Source: Tetraselmis striata (Eukaryota; Chlorophyta; Chlorodendrophyceae; Chlorodendrales; Chlorodendraceae). Taken from it: 64,000 nt of DNA. Position 1 is the stretch's first letter, and each line of letters starts with the position of its first letter. Below the pieces are notes generated by a model, which saw only the letters and a list, made by a program, of their open reading frames with translations, had not been told where the DNA came from and made no database searches. A program made the translations under genes and the position numbers. Positions 11,373 to 22,458 of the stretch are shown here, one piece after another. The stretch lies in contig VCJN01000433.1 in the NCBI GenBank assembly GCA_006384855.1, positions 52,167 to 116,166 of the forward strand, given 5' to 3'.

Positions 11373-13976
11373 GTCGAAGGTCCAAGCGGACATCAAAACC
11401 TACCGAGAAAGCAAAAGAATTCGATGCGCTCGGAGCGCTAGTCGGGAGAAAACACAAGGCGTCATCTTCTGTGCCCGAGCAGCCGGCGGCGAAGAAGAGC
11501 CGTGCAGCCTCAGCTTCTGCAGCTAGAGCGGGCGCTGAGGCATCATGTAACCCCTGGAAACCGAGCCTTTTAGGAGGTAGAGTGACGATTTACGGCACGC
11601 ACTCGCAAGGAGACAGATCGGCCGCCGCTCTTTTGACGGCCCGAATCAAGAGCGGCCAGGTCCTCTCAGATGCTCAAATGCAGACAGCGCGAAGGCTAAT
11701 CGATTACGAAAAGCTCATGCAAGCTTACTATCAATCAGGTCCTTGCCTCTCCAATCATATAATTTTTGTGAGTGCACTGTGTCATATTGACATTGGTTGA
11801 AATCATGTGTGTTGACAGGTTCGAAAGGACGCGCACATGAGCCAGTAGCGGCTAAAGCTTCAAAGGAATCCAAGGGGAAAGAAAAGGTTTCAGAGACGAT
11901 TGTGATTCCAGGTAATTGTGACTGAAAGTATCAATCCCTGCCTTTGTGAGTGCACTGTGTCATATTTACATTGTTTGAAATCATGTGCGTTGACAGGTTC
12001 GAAAGGACGCGCACATGAGCCAGTAGCGACTCAAGCTTCAAAGGAATCCAAGGGAAAAGAAAAGGTTCAGAGACGATTGTGACTCCAGGTAATTGTGACT
12101 GAAAGTATCAATCCCTGCCTTCTCACTCCCTTCGATTACTTTCTCGTCAATGAGTTATCTGACGTTCCAACAGGTCGTAAATTGGCGCAGGCAACCGCGT
12201 CGGAAGCAGCTGGTAAATCGGGATCCCCAGGTAAGAAAAAATACGCTTGGCTTTGATGGTGTATGGCGATACCGTTCAGTAGTTAATCGTGACGCCCACT
12301 GCAAGTGTGTTGAGTACTCTCTACTCATTCTTTACAGGTTCCCCGAATCAAGGCTCTTCTTTGTCTCGAGCCCCTATTGCCGAGGCTCCGAGAAGGGTCT
12401 CTGAATTCCTCAGTATGTGCACGGATGAAGAGGTCTTCGGCACAGAGGACGAACAGAGGCAACGGGCGGCAGAGAAGCGTAAGCAAGCTCTCGACATCAC
12501 CGGCACTCCTGGACCCGAGAGGAAGACAAAGCTGATGACGGTCGCCTCTTACGGCGACTTCTTTGACGAGAGGGACGGGTCCCAAGAAAATGACTCCTAC
12601 AGCGACTTTACCTCAAGGAGCTGGACTATCCACTGGTTCAAGAACACAAGTGCTGAGGTACAGATCTATTTGTACATCAAATTGCACAAGGCGAGCCTGC
12701 TGACTGGCAAGGACTTTTTCGATGATCCGAAGGGGCCACTTCTCGCGTGTATCGGAAAGATCAAGGACGTCGAGCTGGACTCGGCCGGAAACTACGAAGT
12801 GAGTAAAGCTTATATGATGTCTGAATTCGTGTCAATGTCGTGTTTCAATAAGTATTAATATTCGTATGCTTGTTACCGCAGATCTCTCTTGAACCTTATC
12901 GCTTGACAGTGCACAAGGAGTTCAGGATCGATGTCAGCTTTGAGAGGTTGCTACTCCACGCGATCCAACCGCAACTCTGCTTCCAACCGCGGTTCCAGTC
13001 TTACTACGCATGGACTTTGGTCGAGCGCAATGTGCTGGCGCAGGCGCTGACAGGTTTCGCGTCTGGTCAGATTGACATCTATGACTTGGCCAACATTGAC
13101 AAGGATTTTAAAAACGCGCTTCCATACGTCAACACGTTGGCCGTCCCGCCGGCCTTGAATGGCTTCCACAACACCGGTGCCGTCGACTGGATCTCTTACG
13201 GCCACCTCAGAGTCATCTGTTGATTGCTGATCCCGAGGTAAAGACATCTCACGGTGGCGACATCAACACGTTATACGCCGACAGAGTTAACCTCGTCGTC
13301 GACAAGGATACGGGGCTGCCTCGCATTTTCAGCTTCATATCCGATAAGTTCGTCGCTCCGCCGCCGGAATTTGAATTCCGTTCCCCAAAGCTGCAAGACT
13401 GCAATATGGTGGCGCAAAGCTACAAGGTAAAAGCCTATCGCGACCTGTTGTACCTATCCAAGTCAGATATGTGTAGTTACATATAAATCAATACACAATG
13501 CAACTTACTGACATCCATTTCTTGCATTTGTTATTCAGAGGAATCCTTCCCTGTCCGCCGAGAATTTCTCGGTGTCCTTTCCAGTAGTCCACAAGAACCG
13601 CGATTGTTTCTCCAAAGAGTACGAGCCCCTCGCTCTGACCATGGCCAACTTCAAGGAGCTAGTCGCAGCACACGAAGGCGGGGAGAACCCGAGGTTGGCG
13701 GATTCAAGTTCCTACAAGCCAGAGATCGACGTCATCATCGAGTTTCTTAGCGCCTACGGCGCGCTTCAAACCAACATCGACGGCAGCCACAGACGGGAGG
13801 CGAAGCGCATGGTGAAAGAAAACTACCCGGAAATCTACAAAGCCAACAAAGGCATCCACCTCACGTCGGCTAAGATGTACATCGGCCTCTCGCCAGAAGT
13901 CTGCCGCTACATGTCTATGAAGCTCAACGAGGCGGGTCACACCGTCGTGGGAGACACGTCGATGCACAAACTCCTG
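11373..13976 (+). pseudogene. Copy 3 of amplified gene, collapsed by internal deletion
   Basis: It has the same 5' exons as copy 2 (start 11373), the same duplicated small exon and the same 165-bp in-frame deletion. Coding sequence stops at the exon ending 13976. The next intron enters a minisatellite that leads straight into the 5' exon of copy 4, so the last three exons present in copies 1 and 2, and the spacer, are missing. The fused array has the left flank of an intronic array and the right flank of an upstream array, which fits unequal recombination between the two. No functional product is expected. Confidence 0.75.
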
Positions 13977-14068
13977 GTGAGTGGCCTATTCTCCCAAATT
14001 ATTATTAAGCTGACCGTGGCAGCAAATAGGCGTAAAGTGTGACAAAAGTCGTTCTGTTGTTAGCGGGT

Positions 14069-14492
14069 TAAAAATATGTCACAGTGGGACGAAACGGTCT
14101 GTCATCAGCGGGACGAAACGGTATGTCATCAGCGGGACGAAACGGTATGTCATCAGTGGGACGAAACGGTCTGTCATCAGTGGGACGAAACGGTCTGTCA
14201 TCATCGGGACGAAACGGTCTGCCAATAGTGGGACGAAACGGTCTGTCATCAGCGGGACGAAACGTTCTGTCATCAGTGGGACGAAACGGCTTGTCATCAA
14301 TGGGACGAAACGGTCTGTCATCAGCGGGACGAAACGGTCTGTCATCAGTGGGACGAAACGGTTTGTCATCAGCGGGACGAAAAGTTTTGTCATCAGTGGG
14401 ACGAAACGGTTTGTCATCAGTGGGACGAAACGGTCTGTCATCAGTGGGACGAAACGGTCTGTCATTAGTGGGACGAAACGGTCTGACAGGAT
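14069..14492. repeat. Hybrid 24-bp minisatellite of copy 3
   Basis: About 17 units. The left edge (TTAGCGGGTTAAAAATATG) matches the intronic arrays and the right edge (variants GTCTGCCAATAG, GACGAAAAGTTTTG, then TGACAGGATATGATA) matches the upstream arrays. The array itself is therefore the recombination joint that removed about 2.7 kb from copy 3. Confidence 0.9.
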
Positions 14493-14505
14493 ATGATATT
14501 TATAG

Positions 14506-17500
14506 GTCGAAGGTCCAAGCGGACATCAAAACCTACCGAGAAAGCAAAAGAATTCGATGCGCTCGGAGCGCTAGTCGGGAGAAAACACAAGGCGTCATCT
14601 TCTGTGCCCGAGCAGCCGGCGGCGAAGAAGAGCCGTGCAGCCTCAGCTTCTGCAGCTAGAGCGGGCGCTGAGGCATCATGTAACCCCTGGAAACCGAGCC
14701 TTTTAGGAGGTAGAGTGACGATTTACGGCACGCACTCGCAAGGAGACAGATCGGCCGCCGCTCTTTTGACGGCCCGAATCAAGAGCGGCCAGGTCCTCTC
14801 AGATGCTCAAATGCAGACAGCGCGAAGGCTAATCGATTACGAAAAGCTCATGCAAGCTTACTATCAATCAGGTCCTTGCCTCTCCAATCATATAATTTTT
14901 GTGAGTGCACTGTGTCATATTGACATTGGTTGAAATCATGTGTGTTGACAGGTTCGAAAGGACGCGCACATGAGCCAGTAGCGGCTAAAGCTTCAAAGGA
15001 ATCCAAGGGGAAAGAAAAGGTTTCAGAGACGATTGTGATTCCAGGTAATTGTGACTGAAAGTATCAATCCCTGCCTTTGTGAGTGCACTGTGTCATATTT
15101 ACATTGTTTGAAATCATGTGCGTTGACAGGTTCGAAAGGACGCGCACATGAGCCAGTAGCGACTCAAGCTTCAAAGGAATCCAAGGGAAAAGAAAAGGTT
15201 CAGAGACGATTGTGACTCCAGGTAATTGTGACTGAAAGTATCAATCCCTGCCTTCTCACTCCCTTCGATTACTTTCTCGTCAATGAGTTATCTGACGTTC
15301 CAACAGGTCGTAAATTGGCGCAGGCAACCGCGTCGGAAGCAGCTGGTAAATCGGGATCCCCAGGTAAGAAAAAATACGCTTGGCTTTGATGGTGTATGGC
15401 GATACCGTTCAGTAGTTAATCGTGACGCCCACTGCAAGTGTGTTGAGTACTCTCTACTCATTCTTTACAGGTTCCCCGAATCAAGGCTCTTCTTTGTCTA
15501 AAGGCCCATTTCAAGTACCGGAAACATAGCCTGAGCCTGAAATAGAACACACTGAGCCGGAGCCGGAGCCGGAGCCCACTCGGCTTGACCCGGAGCCAGA
15601 GGCCGAGCTCGAGACTCCAGCGCCGACTACCGCGCAAGCGTCTGGTTCTGGAGCCTCTGGTTCTCGAGCCCCTATTGCCGAGGCTCCGAGAAGGGTCTCT
15701 GAATTCCTCAGTATGTGCACGGATGAAGAGGTCTTCGGCACAGAGGACGAACAGAGGCAACGGGCGGCAGAGAAGCGTAAGCAAGCTCTCGACATCACCG
15801 GCACTCCTGGACCCGAGAGGAAGACAAAGCTGATGACGGTCGCCTCTTACGGCGACTTCTTTGACGAGAGGGACGGGTCCCAAGAAAATGACTCCTACAG
15901 CGACTTTACCTCAAGGAGCAGGACTATCCACTGGTTCAAGAACACAAGTGCTGAGGTACAGATCTATTTGTACATCAAATTGCACAAGGCGAGCCTGCTG
16001 ACTGGCAAGGACTTTTTCGATGATCCGAAGGGGCCACTTCTCGCGTGTATCGGAAAGATCAAGGACGTCGAGCTGGACTCGGCCGGAAACTACGAAGTGA
16101 GTAAAGCTTATATGATGTCTGAATTCGTGTCAATGTCGTGTTTCAATAAGTATTAATATTCGTATGCTTGTTACCGCAGATCTCTCTTGAACCTTATCGC
16201 TTGACAGTGCACAAGGAGTTCAGGATCGATGTCAGCTTTGAGAGGTTGCTACTCCACGCGATCCAACCGCAACTCTGCTTCCAACCGCGGTTCCAGTCTT
16301 ACTACGCATGGACTTTGGTCGAGCGCAATGTGCTGGCGCAGGCGCTGACAGGTTTCGCGTCTGGTCAGATTGACATCTATGACTTGGCCAACATTGACAA
16401 GGATTTTAAAAACGCGCTTCCATACGTCAACACGTTGGCCGTCCCGCCGGCCTTGAATGGCTTCCACAACACCGGTGCCGTCGACTGGATCTCTTACGGC
16501 CACCTCAGAGTCATCTGTTGATTGCTGATCCCGAGGTAAAGACATCTCACGGTGGCGACATCAACACGTTATACGCCGACAGAGTTAACCTCGTCGTCGA
16601 CAAGGATACGGGGCTGCCTCGCATTTTCAGCTTCATATCCGATAAGTTCGTCGCTCCGCCGCCGGAATTTGAATTCCGTTCCCCAAAGCTGCAAGACTGC
16701 AATATGGTGGCGCAAAGCTACAAGGTAAAAGCCTATCGCGACCTGTTGTACCTATCCAAGTCAGATATGTGTAGTTACATATAAATCAATACACAATGCA
16801 ACTTACTGACATCCATTTCTTGCATTTGTTATTCAGAGGAATCCTTCCCTGTCCGCCGAGAATTTCTCGGTGTCCTTTCCAGTAGTCCACAAGAACCGCG
16901 ATTGTTTCTCCAAAGAGTACGAGCCCCTCGCTCTGACCATGGCCAACTTCAAGGAGCTAGTCGCAGCACACGAAGGCGGGGAGAACCCGAGGTTGGCGGA
17001 TTCAAGTTCCTACAAGCCAGAGATCGACGTCATCATCGAGTTTCTTAGCGCCTACGGCGCGCTTCAAACCAACATCGACGGCAGCCACAGACGGGAGGCG
17101 AAGCGCATGGTGAAAGAAAACTACCCGGAAATCTACAAAGCCAACAAAGGCATCCACCTCACGTCGGCTAAGATGTACATCGGCCTCTCGCCAGAAGTCT
17201 GCCGCTACATGTCTATGAAGCTCAACGAGGCGGGTCACACCGTCGTGGGAGACACGTCGATGCACAAACTCATGGTGAGTGGCCTATTCTCCCAAATTAT
17301 TATTAAGCTGACCGTGGCAGCAAATAGGCGTAAAGTGTGACAAAAGTCGTTCTGTTGTTAGCGGGTTAAAAATATGTCACAGTGGGACGAAACGGTCTGT
17401 CATCAGCGGGACGAAACGGTATGTCATCAGCGGGACGAAACGGTATGTCATCAGTGGGACGAAACGTTCTGTCATCAGTGGGACGAAACGTTCTGTCATC

Positions 17501-20500
17501 AGCGGGACAAAACGGTTTGTCATCAGTGGGACGAAACGGTTTGTCATCAGCGGGACGAAACGGTTTGTCATCCGTGGGACGAAACGGTCTGTCATCAGTG
17601 GGACGAAACGGTCTGTCCTCAGTGGGACGAAACGGTTTGTCATCAGTGGGACGAAACGGTTTGTCATCAGTGGGACGAAACGGTTTGTCATCAGCGGGAC
17701 GAAACGGTCTGTCATCAGTGGGACGAAACGGTATGTCATCAGGGGGACGAAACGTTCTGTCATTAAAAGGGGCGACACGTTCTGTCATCAGCGGGACGAA
17801 ACGGTTTGTCATCGAGGTACAATCGTTCGGAATTTTGAAATCGGTGCAATTGTTTCTGCAGAACCTTCGCAGATGTTTCGAGAGCTGGTATGCAGAACAT
17901 GATGCAAATCGCCCCGGCTTTAGGGCACTTCCGCAAATCAGGGTAGTGAAGGAGTTCAAGAAGTCTGAAATTCTTCAAGTTGAACTTGAGAAGATCGGCA
18001 TCAAAGATGAGAAGAGCAACGAGTTTTCAAATTTGATTGACCTCTGCTCGCGCCCACAACGGTGAGCTGCGTACATGATGAAAATTTATCGTGTTGTTAA
18101 TGCTGTTAGATTCTGACAAATGATTTGCGCAGTGTTTTTGAGCCCCTTGAGCAGATTTCCGAAGCCTACCGGCATGTGGACCTCGGTGTTCGAGGATGGG
18201 ACGAAGCCAGAACCAAACTCCGAGACCTATTTGTGTACTACCAGCAATAACTCGATAGAGTCGAGCGTCTCAATTACGGCAGGCAACTCACCCAGGAGGC
18301 AGTGAGGAAGGTTTACGAAGCAATTCGGAAGCCTATCAATACAATCCTCGATAACAAGAAGTACGGCTTCGGGAAAGACAGAGCTCACTTCCGAGTCGCC
18401 CTCATGGAGGTAAGTTGTGACCGACCCCAGTGTCTTAATCATATGGAATACTAACATGTCTTTCTCCGTACTGAAGTTTGTTTTTCGACCCAGGATGTTG
18501 GCTTTGGACCCCATGCGCCCTGGCTAGACGAGCCGTCTCTTGCCAAGCAGAGCGACAGCGCGGATCTCCCTGTGGGCCAGATGTACCTGGTGGTTGGACT
18601 GCTCATCCAAGGCGAGCACAGTGTGACCCCGAGCCTCTACGAGCTGGTGGATGACATAAAGCATGCCGGCGACAATGGCCCCATGGTTGTTACGCACACC
18701 AACGCGGAGTGGCTCGCGATGATTGAGACCTGGAGGTTTCGCGATCTCTTGCGTCGGGCAAGCACCAAGCTCATGAATGTCATTGACACGGCCAAGGGCA
18801 GGGAGACAATCCAACTCCTGACGCCGGACGAACCGGCCAGGAATTGGGGGAAATATCTCTCGGACCACATAATCGATTGGGATGTGCAAGACAAAGTGTC
18901 GGATGAGCAAGCGGCCGCTCGCCTTGACGCCATCACCAAGTTCCGAGCCAAGGTTGATGACCTCGGCCCAACAGGCTTCCCCAGAAAGTTCCAGGATTTG
19001 TTCAAAGGTGCTCATCGCTCCGGTCCTTTGATGGTCTTGCTGACCCCTCCTGCCAGATGGGGGGACATGAAATCCGCCGATTGTCTCACACCACTACCGG
19101 TTCGAGAGCATATCGCGGCCACCAACACCACCATCAGGAGTGAGGCGTATCGCATCAAGAATCAGATGCCGGACTTCTCGCATGTGCGCCGGAGCTTATC
19201 GCGGTTTCCGCTCCGAATGTTTCTAATGAGCTGTGGATATCGATGAAGGTAACTAAGATCTTGTGCAACCACAAATGCTCTTCTGAATTTTCGTTGTGAG
19301 CCATTAACCCGAATCTGTTTTCTAATACGCACAGGCCGAGGAACTTCCGGTGATGCCCAAGGGAGAAGGGGTCGACAAGGATGACAAGGTGTGGTTGAAC
19401 ACGGAGCTTTGCAAGACTTGCATTGTGGAGGGGAACTTCAAGGCTCCCGCGACAAAACAATTCGTCGCGGACGCCATGTCGGCAGTTCGTGCCTGAAAGG
19501 CAACAATCTTCATTGCCGACGCGCTTTTCGAGGCTGGTTCGCACACATGGGACTCGAAGGATGATGCGTGGGGTACGGACGACTTCAACGACGTGTTTGC
19601 TTTCGCCAGGCAAGACAACCCCCACAACCCCGGTGCGTAGATGACTGTGCTTTCATTTATCTCATTCCCGATTTTTCCCCCGCGCAGGCGGTTGAATATC
19701 CTGACTGGATCTTCTGACGTCCACACTGCTCTCGCTGGGTGCCATTTCTTCATTCACCTCTCGGACCAGCAACTTGGATCCGCAATCACAGCCGTTCAAA
19801 AACAAGCTGAGGACCTCATCTATCACGTCCTGACTTGGGCCAAGGATTGCGGGATGAAGATGGGCAGCTCTCTGCGTCACGACGCTGAGTACTACCTCTA
19901 CGACATGAAGCCCCCGCCAAGCATCATAGCTGACAACATCCGTTTCGATGATCCCCGAAGGTGAGATTTGATCCGTGGAAAATAGCCGGCTTGTATTTAT
20001 TTACTCGCTAAGCCGGTTGTGCCTTTCCAGATTCTCTACATCCATCATGTTGGGTCACTTCAAAGACAGTTCGAAATTGAAGGACGAGAACAGACAGACG
20101 GTGAACAAGTACCAAAAGCCTATCGCTCTCTTCGCCAAGCACCTTAAGATGGCGGCAATAGACGGGACAACAATCATCGACGTCACAGCCGGAACCGGGA
20201 CAACCGCGGTGCGTGAGGGGTGCAACCCGGGTGAGTGTCTTAATGGATCAGCATAAAAAAACTAACGCCTTGTGCGGTTTGCCACGCCTTTTCCAGGTCG
20301 TTGCGGCCTTTTCCGTGTGGTGGGACCATATGGATCATACCTACTCGTTCACACACAGGAACTTGAAGATTATCCTCATTGACAACCAGAAGACGCAAAT
20401 CGATGGGATGACGTCCAGGATGACCTCATGGTTCAAAGAGAAGCCATGGGACGAGACTCAAAGACTGCGTCCAAGTGACTTCGAGAAGTGGCCGGGTCTA

Positions 20501-20614
20501 CCCCATCCAATGACCGTGTCAGAGGAGTTCTCAGAGCGTCTTGCGGTAGCGAAGAAGAGGCAAGAGGCGGCAGAGCGCCGAGGGGATTATGTGATCGAAG
20601 ATGATGATATGTAG
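14506..20614 (+). pseudogene. Copy 4: longest gene copy, with DNA methyltransferase-like C-terminus
   Basis: Exons inferred: 14506-14900, 14952-15044, 15130-15221, 15307-15363, 15471-16096, 16180-16724, 16837-17274, 17862-18061, 18133-18409, 18494-19248, 19335-19632, about 19688-19961, 20031-20212 and about 20297-20614 (TAG). The 3' part resembles beta-class amino-methyltransferases: an IADALFEA segment where DPPY (motif IV) is expected, then a W-AK...HDAEYYL block, then DVTAGTGTTA (motif I, usually DPFxGSGTT) followed by ILIDNQKTQ. Motif order IV before I fits that class (established family knowledge). Lesions are a TAG in the Pro/Glu exon, the shared frameshift in exon 16180-16724, a CAA-TAA stop near 18246, a 31-bp deletion near 19171 and a TGA near 19494. 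The start lies upstream of the array and was not found. A TE-encoded protein is as likely as a host gene. Confidence 0.7.
17367..17812. repeat. 24-bp minisatellite, intronic array of copy 4
   Basis: About 18 units in the intron 17275-17861, with the same unit order as copy 1 apart from point changes (for example AGGGGGACG near 17740). This suggests copies 1 and 4 share a more recent history in this segment than either does with copy 2. Confidence 0.94.
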
Positions 20615-20635
20615 TACAATTTCGCAAAATTAGCC

Positions 20636-20850
20636 GCTCATATGTTTTGTCCCGGCTTTGACAGAGTTTCAGCCCCGGACGGCACAAACTACTTGTAGCC
20701 ATCACGGCCCCCGCCCTTATTTTTGTCCCAGTTTGGACAGAGTTTCAGCCCCCGATGGCGCAAACTTCTTGTAGCCATCCCGTTTCCTTCACTCTTTTGA
20801 TTTGTCCCTGCTTGGACGGAATTGGTTTCCCCGACTTGGCACAAAATGAA
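20636..20850 (+). repeat. Imperfect tandem repeat of about 105-110 bp
   Basis: TTTTGTCCCGGCTTTGACAG, TTTTTGTCCCAGTTTGGACA and TTTGTCCCTGCTTGGACGGA open successive imperfect units, each followed by a TTTC(AGC)CCC stretch. The first two also share a GGC(A/G)CAAAC...CTTGTAGCCATC block. The repeat starts about 20 bp after the stop codon of copy 4 and may include its 3' untranslated region. Confidence 0.6.
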
Positions 20851-22458
20851 CCAACCGGCATTCATATTAGCTTGCAATCCCACTGCTGCCCCCAAACCCT
20901 AATTTAGACCTAACCACAATGCACCGCGTGCCTCGGGGCAAAATAGGTTGCATTACTGTTTGGGGCACGCAGCACGTTGGTCATTACGATGACTGAAGCA
21001 GTGGAGGTGGGCGGGCAGGCAGTTGGCCAGGCATGCTTGGGATTTGTCAGTGCCGGCCGGGCGGCGTCGGAAATATTTTCGCATAGCAGCATTGTTCGCT
21101 ATCGCGGATAACATGGGGCAGCAGATGTGTCAGCTGGGATGGCAAAGCAGGCAGATGGCAGATGCTAGCAGGAACCGACGCAGCTCGCGCGAAGGCAACG
21201 AGTGCGCCGACTCGACAGGCAACGGGCCTGACGAGGAGGCCCCGTCATGCGCAGACACCGGCACGAGGGGCTCGGCCGCGCTCTCAGGAGTTAGCTCGCT
21301 CACTGGGGCAGGGCAATAGGCATAATCTCGGGAATGGGGAACAATACGGCCGGTAAGACAGATTGTCGATTGGCTTTCAATTCGACATAAAATCAGGCTG
21401 GCCCCAAACCGTCGTTAACCGGCAAGGCGGTGCGAGTTTAGCTAGGTAATTCCCTTAGCTGCCTTCTGGCAGCCACTGTCTGGTGTCACTGAGGTGTCTT
21501 GCTCGTCGACGAGCATTTCTTGACGGAGCTGCCCGTTCGGCGACATCCATCGCATATGCCGTCATATTCGGTCATTTGCTGAGGGCTAGTGGCAGTGGGA
21601 TGCGTGGCGGCGTGGGGAAGCGTGCGGCCGCGAGCGGGGGGTGGGGGGGGGGGGGGGGGGGGCGAAGTGACGTCCATTGGCGATGCGTGGGTGATGTCCG
21701 TGGCCAGGGCGCGGGTTGTGGGTTTGGCCAGCTCGGCCCGGATTACACGGGCCACCAAGCGGTGTCGATCTGCACTTCGATGGTTAGCGGCAGCGGCGGC
21801 GGCATTGACAGGCTAGTCGTTCACGATGGCAGGCAGGGCGGGGGGCGGGGGGGTCATACACTCATACGCGGTGGAAGCGCGGCGAGGATCTTTAACCAGA
21901 GCTCGAACGAAACCAATGTTAGCTTTAAGCAAAAGGCTTTAGTGAAGAGAGGGAAAAGGCTTGCAGCAAAGGTAATTGTTACAGTGTACCGAGGCGTACA
22001 CGGCTTTATACAGCTATTGGCATGGCAGCCGGTTGCAAGCAGGTGCTAGGCTTGGAGATGCGATCTAGTCTTGAAGTCATCGGGGATTGCTGCAGACAGC
22101 CTCGGGCATTGGTAGAAGCATGCGAGCGTAATGTGGCCGACGTCGGTAAGACATGTAACATGTACTGGTGGCGTGCGGGCAATGAGTAGATGACTAGTAC
22201 AGGTACGAGTATATATAGATACACGAGCATGCATGTGTCTACAAGTGTTATGGGTATGAGTATGCAGATAGGGTTATAGTGGTAACCCTAACAGATATGG
22301 TGGAGGAATACAAGAAGGTTGATGACCGGCGTCACGGTGCGCACGCGCTGCATGCACCTGTTGAATCATTCTGCATCACCTGCTGCATTACTGACATCCA
22401 CATCGGTTGCAGGGAAGGCTGATAGGGCAAACGCTGGAGAGCGCTGGTATACGTGTCC
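20851..22458. other. Non-coding stretch with a poly-G tract
   Basis: I see no supportable gene here. A 20-base G run lies at 21643-21662. ORFs crossing it in several frames are composition artefacts rich in Gly, Pro or Arg. The segment 22030-22300 is AT-richer and contains AGATATG/GTATGAGTATG-like low-complexity sequence. Confidence 0.6.

Larger units (their letters stand above)
1..19316 (+). repeat. Four-copy head-to-tail segmental amplification
   Basis: Near-identical units start at the same sequence (GACGATTGTGACTCCAGG) at 1, 6190, 12072 and 15205, giving unit lengths of 6189, 5882 and 3133 bp, with the fourth copy running into single-copy DNA at 19317. Each unit holds the middle exons of one gene, the 3'-truncated tail, a non-coding spacer, a 24-bp minisatellite array and the 5' exons that serve the next unit. 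Copies 1 and 2 share the same breakpoint inside an intron (after 4141 and 10143), while at the matching point in copy 4 (19316) the intron continues normally. Copy 4 is therefore the likely ancestral 3' end and the others are truncated duplicates (inference). The high identity suggests recent amplification or gene conversion. Confidence 0.93.

Noticed and set aside
21483-22049. 188-residue Gly-rich plus-strand ORF
   Set aside because: It reads through a 20-base poly-G run and has no conserved block or splice context.
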